A stretch of 64,000 nt of DNA from the NCBI RefSeq assembly GCF_003202285.1, contig NZ_MASW01000007.1, positions 310,001 through 374,000 of the forward strand, given 5' to 3'. A model generated the notes under the pieces. It was given only the letters and a program-made list of their open reading frames with translations, made no database searches and was not told the DNA's origin. Below are positions 1-8,268 of this stretch, piece after piece. This DNA is from Prauserella muralis (GTDB lineage: Bacteria > Actinomycetota > Actinomycetes > Mycobacteriales > Pseudonocardiaceae). The first letter of the stretch is position 1. Each line of letters opens with the position of its first letter. A program made the position numbers and the translations under genes.

Positions 1-827
1 TCGGCCTTGTCGCCGCGCAACCGCACGTCGACCTCGACCGTGGCCCGCCAGGCGCCCGGCGTGAGCAGCGCGTCGCCCCGGCGCACGTCGTCGCGCCCGG
101 TGCCCCGCAGGTTCACCGCCACCCTCGCGACGGCTCCCACCTCCTCGCAGGGCTCGCCCAGCGACTGCAGGCCACGCACGCCGACCCGCCTCGCGGTCGC
201 GGACAACTCCAGTTCGTCCCCGGCGCGCAGGGTTCCGGCTCCGAGGGTGCCCGTGACGACCGTGCCCGCGCCGCGCACCGTGAACACGCGGTCGACCCAC
301 AGCCGCACGTCGGCGGCAGGGTCGGGTGGCGGCAGCCTGTCCGCCAGCGTGGTGAGCTCCCCGCGCAGCCGGTCCAGCCCGGCGCCGGTGTGCGCGCTGA
401 CCGCGACACCCGGCACGTCGCCGAGCGTGGTGGCCGCCAGGCGGTCGCGGGCGTCGCGCAGCACCGGCTCCGGGTCGGCGCGGTCGGCCTTGGTGACCAC
501 GAGCAACCCGTGCCGCACACCGAACGCGTCGAGCGCCGCGAGGTGTTCGGCGGACTGCGCCTGCCAGCCCTCGTCGGCGGCCACCACGAACACCGCGGCG
601 GCCACCGGCCCGGCACCGGCGAGCATGTTCGGCACGAACCGCTCGTGCCCTGGCACGTCCACGAACGCGAGCACGTGCTCACCGATGCGGGTCCACACGA
701 AGCCCAGGTCGACGGTGAGGCCGCGGCGCCGTTCCTCGGCGAGCCGGTCGGGCTCCATGCCCGTCAGCGCGCGCACCAGCGTGGACTTGCCGTGGTCGAC
801 GTGCCCCGCGGTGGCTAGCACCCGCAT
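1..827 (-). CDS. selB: Selenocysteine-specific elongation factor SelB (N-terminal part, cut by window edge)
   Basis: SelB is the GTPase that brings Sec-tRNA-Sec to the ribosome at UGA codons followed by a SECIS element. The first 275 residues are present. Visible motifs are the G1 loop GHVDHGKS (residues 8-15), the switch-I region around GLTVDLGF, G3 DVPGHERF (about 57-64) and G4 TKAD (112-115), followed by an EF-Tu-like domain 2 (RGAGTVVTGTLG). The C-terminal winged-helix SECIS-binding domains would lie beyond position 1. The ATG at 825-827 lies inside the end of selA (13-base overlap), so the two are probably translationally coupled. Motifs and context make the call firm; only the 3' end is missing. 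Confidence 0.96.
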   Translation of the reverse strand, partial: MRVLATAGHVDHGKSTLVRALTGMEPDRLAEERRRGLTVDLGFVWTRIGEHVLAFVDVPGHERFVPNMLAGAGPVAAAVFVVAADEGWQAQSAEHLAALDAFGVRHGLLVVTKADRADPEPVLRDARDRLAATTLGDVPGVAVSAHTGAGLDRLRGELTTLADRLPPPDPAADVRLWVDRVFTVRGAGTVVTGTLGAGTLRAGDELELSATARRVGVRGLQSLGEPCEEVGAVARVAVNLRGTGRDDVRRGDALLTPGAWRATVEVDVRLRGDKA

Positions 828-2107
828 CGCGCCACCGCCTCCAGCAGCCTGCCGTCGTCGTCCTCCTCCACGGTGCGCAGGTCCAGCAGGCAGCGGCCGT
901 GCTCGACGCGGCCCACCACGGGCGGCGTGCCCGCGCGCAGTGCCTCGGCGCAGCGGGCGGGCAGGCTCACGGCGGCGCTGGGCAGCTCCACACCGGGCGC
1001 GCCACCGCCTCCGACCGCGGCGACACTGTCCACAGCGGACGCGTCGACGCCGCGCCGGGCCAGCGCGTCCGCCAGCAGCTCGGCGCGCTCGCGCAGGCGA
1101 GCGGGGTCGGCGTCGAGCGCGGCACGCACCGGCGGCGGCGTGCCCCGCACCGTCGCCTCCAGTGCGGCGAGCGTGAGTTTGTCCACGCGCAGCGCCCGCG
1201 CGACGGGATGCCTGCGCAGCCGCTCCACCAGGTCCCGCTCGCCGAACAGGAGTCCCGCCTGTGGCCCGCCGAGCAGTTTGTCGCCGCTGGCGGTGACGAG
1301 CGCCGCGCCCGCGCGCAGCGCACTCGTGGCATCCGGCTCGCCGGGCAGCGCAGGATGCGGGCACAGCAGCCCGGAGCCGATGTCGGCCACCACCGGCACG
1401 CCGAGCCCGGCCAGCTCGGCGATGCCAGCCTCGCTGGTGAAACCGGTGACGCGGAAGTTGGACGGATGCACCTTGAGCACGAACCCGGTGTCCGGCCCGA
1501 GCGCGCCGGCATAGTCGGCGACCCGCGTGCGGTTGGTCGTGCCGACCTCGCGCAGCCGCGCGCCCGCTGCCGCCAGCAGTTCGGGGATGCGGAAGCCGTC
1601 GCCGATCTCGACCAGCTCTCCCCTGCTGATCACGATCTCCCTGCCCGGCGCGAGCGTCAGCGCGCACAGCAGCAGCGCGGCGGCGTTGTTGTTCACGACG
1701 TGCACCCCGCCCGCGTCGGGGACCGCGTCGGCCAGCGCGGCGAGGGCGCCCCGCCCGCGGCGCGCCCGCTGCCCGGTGGCGAGGTCGAACTCGACGTCGG
1801 TCGCGCCGCCCGCCGCGCGCACGGCGTCCAGCGCGGCCGCCGACAGCGGCGCCCTGCCGAGATTGGTGTGGACGAGCACGCCCGTGGCGTTGACCACGGG
1901 CCGCAGCGACGAGGCGGTCGGCGGCAGGGCCGCGAGGGCGGCCTCGGCGACGTCCTCGGGCGCGATCTCCCCGGCCCGCGCGCGGTCCTGCGCCGCCACG
2001 ACCGCGGACTTGACCAGGGCCCGGCCGAGCGTGTCGGCGGCTTTGGCCAGCCGCGGCTCGGCCAGCAGCGCGTCGGTGCGCGGGATGCGGCGGCGAGGAT
2101 CACCCAT
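815..2107 (-). CDS. selA: L-seryl-tRNA(Sec) selenium transferase SelA
   Basis: SelA is a PLP enzyme that converts Ser-tRNA-Sec to Sec-tRNA-Sec using selenophosphate. The 430-residue product has the family signature near VVNATGVLVHTNLGRAPLS (about 71-89) and the PLP-lysine segment SGDKLLGGPQAG, with Lys at about residue 277. The chosen ATG (2105-2107) starts MGDPRRRIPRTD. The frame stays open upstream, but those codons run through the tRNA-Sec gene and cannot be part of the protein. Length is slightly below the E. coli protein (463). It sits between tRNA-Sec and selB on the same strand, so the three genes probably share a transcript. Confidence 0.95.
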   Translation of the reverse strand: MGDPRRRIPRTDALLAEPRLAKAADTLGRALVKSAVVAAQDRARAGEIAPEDVAEAALAALPPTASSLRPVVNATGVLVHTNLGRAPLSAAALDAVRAAGGATDVEFDLATGQRARRGRGALAALADAVPDAGGVHVVNNNAAALLLCALTLAPGREIVISRGELVEIGDGFRIPELLAAAGARLREVGTTNRTRVADYAGALGPDTGFVLKVHPSNFRVTGFTSEAGIAELAGLGVPVVADIGSGLLCPHPALPGEPDATSALRAGAALVTASGDKLLGGPQAGLLFGERDLVERLRRHPVARALRVDKLTLAALEATVRGTPPPVRAALDADPARLRERAELLADALARRGVDASAVDSVAAVGGGGAPGVELPSAAVSLPARCAEALRAGTPPVVGRVEHGRCLLDLRTVEEDDDGRLLEAVARCGC

Positions 2108-2130
2108 GCCGCACCCCGGCGCACCTCGCG

Positions 2131-2225
2131 TGGCGGAGGCGAACGGGAATCGAACCCGCCAACGGCAGTGCCTGCCGTTCAACGGTTTTGAAGACCGCGC
2201 CGGTCACCAGGCCGGAAGCGCCTCC
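2131..2225 (-). tRNA. selC: tRNA-Sec (anticodon UCA)
   Basis: Read on the minus strand, this is a 95-nt tRNA starting GGAGGCGC and ending CGCCTCC plus discriminator G and an encoded CCA. The anticodon loop reads CTTCAAA, giving anticodon TCA. A long variable arm is formed by the perfect 8-bp pair AACGGCAG/CTGCCGTT, and the T loop is TTCGATT. Total length and layout match E. coli selC (95 nt with CCA). The acceptor stem shows seven clear pairs and a C-T at the eighth. It lies just upstream of selA and divergent from selD. Confidence 0.96.
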
Positions 2226-2297
2226 CTGGGACATACCCCGAATCCTCGCAGGGCTCGCCGAGATGTGCAGCGCGAGCATGCGCGCGAGCATGGTGAC

Positions 2298-3296
2298 ATG
2301 GCCTACCGACTGACCCAGTACGCGCACGGCGGCGGGTGTGCCTGCAAGATCCCGCCGGGAGAGCTGGAGGAGGTGGTGAGCGGGCTGACCGCCGCCCCGC
2401 CCTTCGAGGCGGCAGGCGAGCTGCTCGTCGGCCTCGACGACGGCGACGACGCGGCCGCCGTGCGCCTCGACGGCGAGCGCGCGGTGATCGCCACCACCGA
2501 CTTCTTCACCCCGGTCGTCGACGATCCCTACGACTGGGGCCGGATCGCGGCGGCCAACGCGCTCTCCGACGTCTACGCGATGGGCGGACAGCCGCTGGTG
2601 GCGGTGAACCTGCTCTGCTGGCCGAGGGAGACGCTGCCGTTCGAGCTGGCCGCCGAGACGCTGCGTGGTGGCCTGGACGTGTGCGGCGGCGCCGGTTGCC
2701 ACCTCGCGGGCGGGCACAGTGTGGACGATCCGGAGCCCAAGTACGGGCTGGCCGTCACCGGCACAGCGCACCCGGATCGCCTGCTGCGCAACGACACCGG
2801 CCGCGCGGGGCTGCCGCTGTCGCTGACCAAACCGCTCGGGCTGGGCGTGCTCAACGCACGGCACAAGGCGACCGCCGAGCGGTTCGAGGAGGCCATCGAG
2901 GTGATGACCACGCTCAACGACACGGCCTCACGCGCGGCCGTCGCCGCCGGGATCACCTGCGCCACCGACGTCACCGGCTTCGGGCTGCTCGGGCACCTGC
3001 ACAAGCTGGCCCGCGCCAGCGGCGTCACCGCCGTCGTGGACGCGGCGGCGGTGCCCTACGTCGCCGGGGCGAGGGAGTCGCTGCGGGAGGGGTTCGTGCC
3101 CGGCGGCAGCCGCCGCAACCTGGACTGGGTGCGCCCGCACGCGGAGCTGTCCCGGGTGGACGAGGACACCGCGCTGCTGCTGGCCGACGCGCAGACCTCG
3201 GGTGGGCTGCTGCTCGCGGGTGAGGTGCCCGGCGCTCCGGTGATCGGCGAACTGGTGCCCCGCCGCGACGACGGCCGGACGGTGGTGGTGCGCTGA
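2298..3296 (+). CDS. selD: Selenide, water dikinase (selenophosphate synthase) SelD
   Basis: SelD makes selenophosphate from selenide and ATP, the selenium donor for SelA. The 332-residue product starts MAYRLTQYAHGGGCACK. Cys14 and Lys17 align with the catalytic Cys17 and Lys20 of E. coli SelD, so this is the Cys form, not a selenoprotein. The AIRS/PurM-like fold is recognisable from DDAAAVRL, TTDFFTPVVDDPYDWGRIA, DVYAMGG, and in the second half CATDVTGFGLLGHL and TSGGLLL. The ATG at 2298 is the usual family start; no strong Shine-Dalgarno precedes it. The gene is divergent from selC-selA-selB, completing the pathway. Confidence 0.96.
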   Translation: MAYRLTQYAHGGGCACKIPPGELEEVVSGLTAAPPFEAAGELLVGLDDGDDAAAVRLDGERAVIATTDFFTPVVDDPYDWGRIAAANALSDVYAMGGQPLVAVNLLCWPRETLPFELAAETLRGGLDVCGGAGCHLAGGHSVDDPEPKYGLAVTGTAHPDRLLRNDTGRAGLPLSLTKPLGLGVLNARHKATAERFEEAIEVMTTLNDTASRAAVAAGITCATDVTGFGLLGHLHKLARASGVTAVVDAAAVPYVAGARESLREGFVPGGSRRNLDWVRPHAELSRVDEDTALLLADAQTSGGLLLAGEVPGAPVIGELVPRRDDGRTVVVR

Positions 3297-3343
3297 AGGC
3301 CGACCGGGTTTCACCGGCCCGGCGGGGCGGTAATCCGCTGGGT

Positions 3344-4024
3344 ATGCCAGATCCAGGAAGCCACAGCTACGACATCAAGCGCACCCGCCTGCGTGCCGAG
3401 TACGACGAGACGGTGGCGCCCGACCAGCACGCCGACCGGGCCGCCAACGAGCGGCTGGAGCGGGACCACCCGCCCCGCCCGAAGGGCGACCCGGAGCGTG
3501 CGGCGGGCCCGAAGGGCAACCGGGGCACCAGCCGCGGCGATCCGGACATCGGCGACGGTCCGCGGCCGGTGGCCTCCGGGCTCGAGCTGCGCAGCGCCGC
3601 GTTCACCGACAACACGCTGATCCCCGACCGCTACTCGCGGCAGGGCGGCAACGTCTCGCCCCCGCTGGAGTGGAACCGCGTGCCCGACGGCACGGAGGAG
3701 CTCGCACTGGTGTGCGAGGACCCGGACGCGCCGGGCGGCACGTTCGGCCACCTGGTGCTCACCGGCATCGACCCCGAGCAGACCGGCGTGCCGGAGGGCC
3801 AGCTGCCGGACGGGGCCGTGCCGGGCCGCAACGGCTTCGGCAACCTCGGCTGGGACGGGCCGCAACCGCCGGTGGGCGACGACGAGCACCGCTACTTCTT
3901 CAAGCTGTACGCGGCGGACCGCCCACTGGGCCTCGGCGAGGGTGCGAGCGCCGAGGACGTCCACGCCGCGGTCGACGGCCACACCCTCGCCACCGGAACC
4001 CTGGTGGGGCTTTTCGGCCGGTGA
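3344..4024 (+). CDS. YbhB/YbcL (PEBP) family protein
   Basis: This 226-residue protein has an unusual, charged N-terminal extension of about 75 residues rich in Arg, Pro, Gly and Asp. A phosphatidylethanolamine-binding-protein fold follows (about 78-226). Family motifs visible are GGNVSPPLEW, the ligand-site segment CEDPDAPGG, FGNLGWDGPQPPVGD and HRYFFKLYA. Bacterial PEBP proteins have no settled role; the call is to family only. It ends convergently against the aldehyde dehydrogenase gene, with a hairpin between the stops. Confidence 0.85.
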   Translation: MPDPGSHSYDIKRTRLRAEYDETVAPDQHADRAANERLERDHPPRPKGDPERAAGPKGNRGTSRGDPDIGDGPRPVASGLELRSAAFTDNTLIPDRYSRQGGNVSPPLEWNRVPDGTEELALVCEDPDAPGGTFGHLVLTGIDPEQTGVPEGQLPDGAVPGRNGFGNLGWDGPQPPVGDDEHRYFFKLYAADRPLGLGEGASAEDVHAAVDGHTLATGTLVGLFGR

Positions 4025-4031
4025 GGCGCCC

Positions 4032-4059
4032 GCCCGCTCCGGCTCAGCCCGGAGCGGGC
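4032..4059. terminator. Hairpin between convergent genes
   Basis: An 11-bp perfect stem (GCCCGCTCCGG / CCGGAGCGGGC) with a 6-nt loop lies where two genes converge (stops at 4024 and 4044). It overlaps the last codons of the minus-strand gene. No T-run is present, as is common in high-GC actinobacteria. A bidirectional terminator is inferred. Confidence 0.55.
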
Positions 4060-5438
4060 TCGACGTGCACGACCTTCGTGGTGGTCATCTCGTCGAGCAG
4101 TTCCGGGCCGTAGCCGTAGCCCTGGCCGCTGGCACCCCGCGGCTGCGCGGCACCGCCCGGAGCGCCGCCGAACACAGCGTTGACCTTCACGGTGCCCACG
4201 GGCAGGTCCCGCCAGGCGCGCTGCGCATGCTCCATGGATCGCGTCAGCACGGTCGCGGCCAGCCCGTACGCGTCGTCGCAGGCCTCGGCGAGGCCCTGGT
4301 CGAAGTCGTCGACCACGCGCACGGCGGCCACCGGCCCGAACGTCTCCTCCCGCATCGCGAGCATGTCCGGGGTGCAGTCGGCCAGCACGGTCGCCGGGTA
4401 CTGCGAGCCCGGCCCCTCGGGCACCACGCCCCCCGCACACGGCCGCGCGCCGTCGGCGATGGCGCTGGTGACGTGCTCGTGCACCTTGTCCCTGTGCGCC
4501 TCGTCGACCAGGGGCAGCAGGCCGGTCCGCTCGGCCTCCCGCGTGAGCGCGCCGAGGAACGGCTCGGCGATCGCGCGGTGCACGTAGACCCGTTCCACGG
4601 AGACGCAGATCTGCCCGCTGTTGGCGAACGCGCCGGTGGCGGTCTGCCCCGCCGCCCACACCGGGTCGACGTCCTCGGCGACGAGAAGCGGGTCGTTACC
4701 GCCGTTCTCCAGCAGCGCCTTGGCGCCGGTGCGGGCCGTGGCCTCGGCGATCGCCCTGCCCGTGCGGGTGCTGCCGACGTGGGCGACGACGTCCACGGCC
4801 GGGTTCTCGGCCAGCCAGGCACCTGCCTGGCCGTCGCCCGCGAGGTGGTTGAACACGCCTTCCGGGAAGTACGGGCTGATCAGCTCGGCCACCAGCAGCC
4901 CGGTGTGCGGGCAGCGCTCACTGGGTTTGTGGACCACGGTGTTGCCGGTGACCAGCGCCGCGCCGAGCAGGCCGCAGGCGACGGCGACGGGGTCGTTCCA
5001 CGGCGTCAGCACCGCCACGACGCCCCGGGGCTCGGGCACCATCAGGTCCGTGGCGGTGACATCACCGAGCAGGCTGCGACCCCGGTGCAGCGGGCCCAGC
5101 TCGGCATACTGCTCGAGCGTGCCCGCTCCCGCGAGCACCCCGCCTCGGGCGTCCTCGACGGACTTGCCGGTCTCGGCCTGGTTCACCCTCGCCAGGTCGT
5201 CCACGCGTTCGCGCAGCGCGGCGGCGGCCGAGCGCAGCGCCGCGCCCCGCTCGGTGGCGGGTGTGCGTGCCCACGCGCGCGAGGCCTGCCGGGCCGCCTC
5301 GACGAGCGCGGCGGTCTGCTCCCTGGTCGCGGTGGCGACCCGGCCCACGAGCGTGCCGTCGACCGGGTTGTCGATACGAATGTGGGGCTCGTCCGGCCCG
5401 GCGGCGGGCAGGTCGAGCTCAACGGCGAGATCAGTCAT
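4044..5438 (-). CDS. NAD(P)-dependent aldehyde dehydrogenase family protein
   Basis: The 464-residue protein has the full aldehyde dehydrogenase layout. It shows TPWNDP and KPSE(RC) in the cofactor site (about 145-175), the general-base Glu in LLENGGNDPL (about E244) and the nucleophile Cys in GQICVSVERV (about C278). EETFGPV follows near the C-terminus. Most similar in flavour to succinate-semialdehyde/betaine-aldehyde dehydrogenases, but substrate cannot be read from the sequence. The ATG start is 27 bp behind a plausible AGGAGG run. It is a single-gene unit with DUF2795 upstream on the same strand. Confidence 0.88.
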   Translation of the reverse strand: MTDLAVELDLPAAGPDEPHIRIDNPVDGTLVGRVATATREQTAALVEAARQASRAWARTPATERGAALRSAAAALRERVDDLARVNQAETGKSVEDARGGVLAGAGTLEQYAELGPLHRGRSLLGDVTATDLMVPEPRGVVAVLTPWNDPVAVACGLLGAALVTGNTVVHKPSERCPHTGLLVAELISPYFPEGVFNHLAGDGQAGAWLAENPAVDVVAHVGSTRTGRAIAEATARTGAKALLENGGNDPLLVAEDVDPVWAAGQTATGAFANSGQICVSVERVYVHRAIAEPFLGALTREAERTGLLPLVDEAHRDKVHEHVTSAIADGARPCAGGVVPEGPGSQYPATVLADCTPDMLAMREETFGPVAAVRVVDDFDQGLAEACDDAYGLAATVLTRSMEHAQRAWRDLPVGTVKVNAVFGGAPGGAAQPRGASGQGYGYGPELLDEMTTTKVVHVEPAPG

Positions 5439-5525
5439 GGGCGCACCTCCTCCCGGCGAGGGTGGTCCGTCTCCGCCTCCGGTAAACGTGGCCGCCCTCG
5501 CCCGGGGGTGCGCTGACCCGGGCGC

Positions 5526-5717
5526 TCAGCTCTTCGAGTACTCCGCGCTCACGGCGTTGGGCCCGTCATAGGTGCGATCGGGCAGCGAGCGCAGGTGGTC
5601 GAGCACCTCGTCATCGGCGCCCTTGCTCTTCGCGTGTTCCACCAGGTCGTCGCGACCACACGGGTAGTCGACTCCACCGAGGTACTTCTGCATCTGCACG
5701 GGGTTGGGCTGCGGCAT
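5526..5717 (-). CDS. DUF2795 family small protein
   Basis: This 63-residue protein has the family pattern MQKYLGGVDYPCGRDDLVE followed by AKSKGADDEVLDHLRSLP and DGPNAVSAEYSK. DUF2795 proteins are small helical proteins of unknown function that are common in actinobacteria. The start ATG is preceded by GGAGGTGAGACCCC on the minus strand, a good ribosome-binding site. No function is assigned. Confidence 0.85.
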   Translation of the reverse strand: MPQPNPVQMQKYLGGVDYPCGRDDLVEHAKSKGADDEVLDHLRSLPDRTYDGPNAVSAEYSKS

Positions 5718-5773
5718 GGGGTCTCACCTCCGCCAGCGGCATACCCGTGCCCCCGGGCGGGTAACCGGCCACG

Positions 5774-6373
5774 GTGGACGTCGATCAGCAGCAGTTGCTC
5801 CGGACCATGACGCGGGTGACCAACGCGCTCCGCGCGGAGGGCATCCGGTTCGCGCTCGCCGGCGGCTGCGCGGTGTACGCGCACGGCGGGCCGCCGTCCG
5901 AGCACGACGTGGACGTGTTCGTCACCGAGCACGACGCGCCGCTGGCGCGCAAGGTGCTCGTCGCCGAGGGCATGCGGCCCGTCGACCCCCCGGAGGACTG
6001 GCTGACGAAGGTCTACGACGGGGACTGCCTCGTCGACCTGATCTTCCGGCCCAACCAGCGGCCCGTCACCACGGAACTGCTCGACCGGGCGCGCGAGCAG
6101 CGCATCGGGTCGGCCATGGCGCCGGTGCTGCCCGCCACCGAGCTGCTCGTGGACAAGCTGCTCGTGCTGGGCCCGCACCGCTGCGACTACACGCCGCTGC
6201 TGCCCATCGCGCGGGCACTGCGTGAGCAGGTGGACTGGCCGGCCGTGGTCAGGGAGACGGCCGGATCGCCGTACGCCAGGGCCTTTCTGGCCCTGATCGC
6301 GGACCTGGGCGTGGTGAGCGCCCGCGACGTCGCGGGCACGCCGGGCCAGGCCGCGGGAGGGAGTGACCGATGA
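5774..6373 (+). CDS. Nucleotidyltransferase-fold protein
   Basis: A 199-residue soluble protein carries the minimal nucleotidyltransferase pattern FALAGGCAVYAHGG (about 25-38) then EHDVDVFVTE (about 43-52), with two Asp likely binding metal and a third region VDLIFRP. This resembles the AbiEii/MNT-type superfamily, but an antitoxin or toxin partner is not apparent. It overlaps the BON gene by 4 bp and probably forms an operon with it and the metallophosphoesterase. Substrate and role are unknown. Confidence 0.7.
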   Translation: MDVDQQQLLRTMTRVTNALRAEGIRFALAGGCAVYAHGGPPSEHDVDVFVTEHDAPLARKVLVAEGMRPVDPPEDWLTKVYDGDCLVDLIFRPNQRPVTTELLDRAREQRIGSAMAPVLPATELLVDKLLVLGPHRCDYTPLLPIARALREQVDWPAVVRETAGSPYARAFLALIADLGVVSARDVAGTPGQAAGGSDR

Positions 6374-6633
6374 GCGAGACGACCGGTGAGGCGCCGGAGT
6401 ACCTCGCCGCGCGGCTGCGCAGGGTGATCGCCGAGGACTCGCGGACCGCCGAGCTCGGCATCCAGGTGAGTGTCCGGGGCGAGCACGTGTACCTGTCCGG
6501 GTCGGTGTCGTCCCAGCAGTGCAAGGAGGAACTCGACGCCGTGCTGCACGAGCGCGAACCGGAACTGCGACTGCACAACGACGTCCGCGTGGTGGAGGCG
6601 GGCGAACCGGGCGAGCCGGAGGTGCTGCGATGA
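6370..6633 (+). CDS. BON-domain protein
   Basis: An 87-residue protein with one BON-type fold: LAARLRRVIAEDSRTAELGIQV, VRGEHVYLSGSVSSQQCKEEL and LHNDVRVVE. BON domains are thought to bind lipid or ligand surfaces in stress proteins. There is no signal peptide, so it should be cytoplasmic. It is coupled by ATGA overlaps to the genes on both sides. Confidence 0.75.
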   Translation: MSETTGEAPEYLAARLRRVIAEDSRTAELGIQVSVRGEHVYLSGSVSSQQCKEELDAVLHEREPELRLHNDVRVVEAGEPGEPEVLR

Positions 6634-7343
6634 TCCGCATCGCGGCCGTCGGTGACGTGCATCTCGGCGAGGACGCCCAGGGCAGGCTGCGACCCGCGCT
6701 GGAGAAGCTGCCCGAGCACGCGGACGTGCTGCTGCTGGCGGGTGACCTGACCCGGCACGGCACGCCCGAGGAGGCCAGGGTGGTCGCCAGGGAGTTCCAC
6801 GACGTCGGGGTGCCGGTGCTGGCTGTGCTGGGCAACCACGACTACCACGCCGACGCGGCGAGCGAGGTCACCGGCGTCCTCACTGACAGCGGCATCGAGG
6901 TGCTGGAGGGTGATGGCACCGTCCTTCCGGTGGGCGGCAAGCGGCTCGGCGTCGCGGGAGTCAAGGGCTTCGGCGGGGGCTTCGAGGGCCGCTGCGCCAG
7001 CGCGTTCGGTGAGCCGGAGATGAAGGCGTTCGTCGGCCACACCGTGGAGATCGCGGACAAGCTGCGCACGGCGCTGGACTCGCTGGCCTGTGACGTGCGG
7101 GTGGCGTTGCTGCACTACTCGCCGGTGCCGGACACGCTGCACGGCGAGCCGCTGGAGATCTACCCGTTCCTGGGCGCCTACCAGCTCGGGGAGGCCGTGG
7201 ACGCGACGGGCACGGACCTGGTCCTGCACGGCCACGCGCACATGGGCACCGAGCGCGGCGTCACGCCGGGCGGCGTGCGAGTGCGCAACGTGGCCCAGCC
7301 CGTGATCCGCTCGGCGTTCACGGTGTACTGCCTGGACGCGTAG
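6630..7343 (+). CDS. Calcineurin-like metallophosphoesterase
   Basis: The 237-residue protein shows every metal-site block of the family: GDVHLG, LAGDLTRHG, LGNHDYH, a later LLHYSP and LHGHAHMG. It probably hydrolyses a phosphoester; the substrate is not readable. The ATG at 6630 overlaps the preceding BON stop (ATGA), which fixes the start. Third gene of a three-gene operon. Confidence 0.88.
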   Translation: MIRIAAVGDVHLGEDAQGRLRPALEKLPEHADVLLLAGDLTRHGTPEEARVVAREFHDVGVPVLAVLGNHDYHADAASEVTGVLTDSGIEVLEGDGTVLPVGGKRLGVAGVKGFGGGFEGRCASAFGEPEMKAFVGHTVEIADKLRTALDSLACDVRVALLHYSPVPDTLHGEPLEIYPFLGAYQLGEAVDATGTDLVLHGHAHMGTERGVTPGGVRVRNVAQPVIRSAFTVYCLDA

Positions 7344-7402
7344 CGAGGACCGGTGTACGCAGGCGCGCCCGCCGAAGGCATCGCGAATCCGGCAGCGGTC
7401 GC

Positions 7403-7426
7403 CCTCGGCCGGGGCCCCGGCCGAGG
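7403..7426. terminator. 24-bp perfect palindrome between convergent genes
   Basis: The sequence CCTCGGCCGGGG followed at once by its reverse complement lies between the metallophosphoesterase stop (7343) and the DUF2267 gene stop (7435). A bidirectional terminator is the simplest reading. Confidence 0.55.
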
Positions 7427-7434
7427 CCGCCTTC

Positions 7435-8145
7435 TCAGCCGCCGGATCCGATGTCCAGCACGGCCTGGTCGATGCGCCGCGCCAGGTCGATGTCGGGCCG
7501 CGTCACGACGCCCTTCTGCCCGGTGCGCAGCACGAACCGCACGCCGTCACCGGTGGGCTCGGCGTGCGCGTGGTCGTTGAGCCGGCGGGCCTCGCGCTGT
7601 ACCCGCTCGACCAGTGGGGGGACCCGGTCGGCGGGCAGGTTGACCTCGCGCTGGATGCCGGTGTGGTCGCCGGTCCAGCCGGTGAGCCCGCGCAGCTCCT
7701 GCTCGACCTCGGCGTCGGAGAGCTCGGTCGGCACCTCGGGGCGCACGCTCTCCGCCCGCGACGGTGTCTCGCCGTCGGCACCCAGCACCTCCAGCAGGTC
7801 GGAGCCGAGGCGGGTGCGCAGGTCGTCGACCATCGCCGGGTCCTGCTCGTCCAGCCCGTCGGTGACCGCCTTGGCGAGGTACCGGGCTCGCTCGGGCGTG
7901 GTGCGCAGCCGCTGCGCGACCTCGATGATCAGCTCGGTACCGCCGCGCAGCTCGGTCTGCCCCGGTACGAGCACGGCGTCGTCGAGGATGCCCGGCAGCT
8001 GCTCGGCCATCCGCTCGCGGTCCGCGGGCGGCAGGCAGTGCGCGACCGTGCTCAGCACGGCCGTTGCGGCGGCGCGCGCCTGCTCGGCGGTCTCCAGCTC
8101 CCCGCGCCGCTGGATCGAGGACGCGAGATCCTGGTACTTGATCAC
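7435..8145 (-). CDS. DUF2267 domain fused to a pterin-dehydratase-like domain
   Basis: The first half (about 1-100) is a DUF2267 domain: YQDLASSIQRRGELETAEQA, AVLSTVAHCLPPADRERMAE, LPGILDDAV. The second half (about 145-236) follows the pterin-4a-carbinolamine-dehydratase pattern: LRGLTGWTGDHTGIQREVNL, a long helix, a DHAHAEP segment where the enzyme has its HHPE/D histidines, and a closing VVTRPDIDLARRIDQAV. The His cluster is altered, so enzyme activity is doubtful. The start has a GGAAG run just upstream. Domain assignment is by pattern only. Confidence 0.65.
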   Translation of the reverse strand: MIKYQDLASSIQRRGELETAEQARAAATAVLSTVAHCLPPADRERMAEQLPGILDDAVLVPGQTELRGGTELIIEVAQRLRTTPERARYLAKAVTDGLDEQDPAMVDDLRTRLGSDLLEVLGADGETPSRAESVRPEVPTELSDAEVEQELRGLTGWTGDHTGIQREVNLPADRVPPLVERVQREARRLNDHAHAEPTGDGVRFVLRTGQKGVVTRPDIDLARRIDQAVLDIGSGG

Positions 8146-8268
8146 GGGGCTTCCTCCCTTCGCAGGCTGTGCGAGCCGACAGCCCGCGAGTACCCAGCCG
8201 GGGCCCGGCTATTCGGTTTCGCACACCACCAGCACGGGAAAGCTTCACTGCGACCGATGGGAGCGAAC

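Noticed and set aside
2108-2182. Upstream extension of selA to a TTG at 2182
   Set aside because: These codons lie inside the tRNA-Sec gene; the ATG at 2107 gives the usual SelA N-terminus.
2298-2350. SelD as a selenoprotein (Sec at the active site)
   Set aside because: The active-site codons are TGT and TGC (Cys14, Cys16) with no in-frame TGA.
5774-6633. Nucleotidyltransferase and BON as a toxin-antitoxin pair
   Set aside because: BON proteins are not known antitoxins and the metallophosphoesterase is in the same operon; nothing else supports a toxin-antitoxin system.
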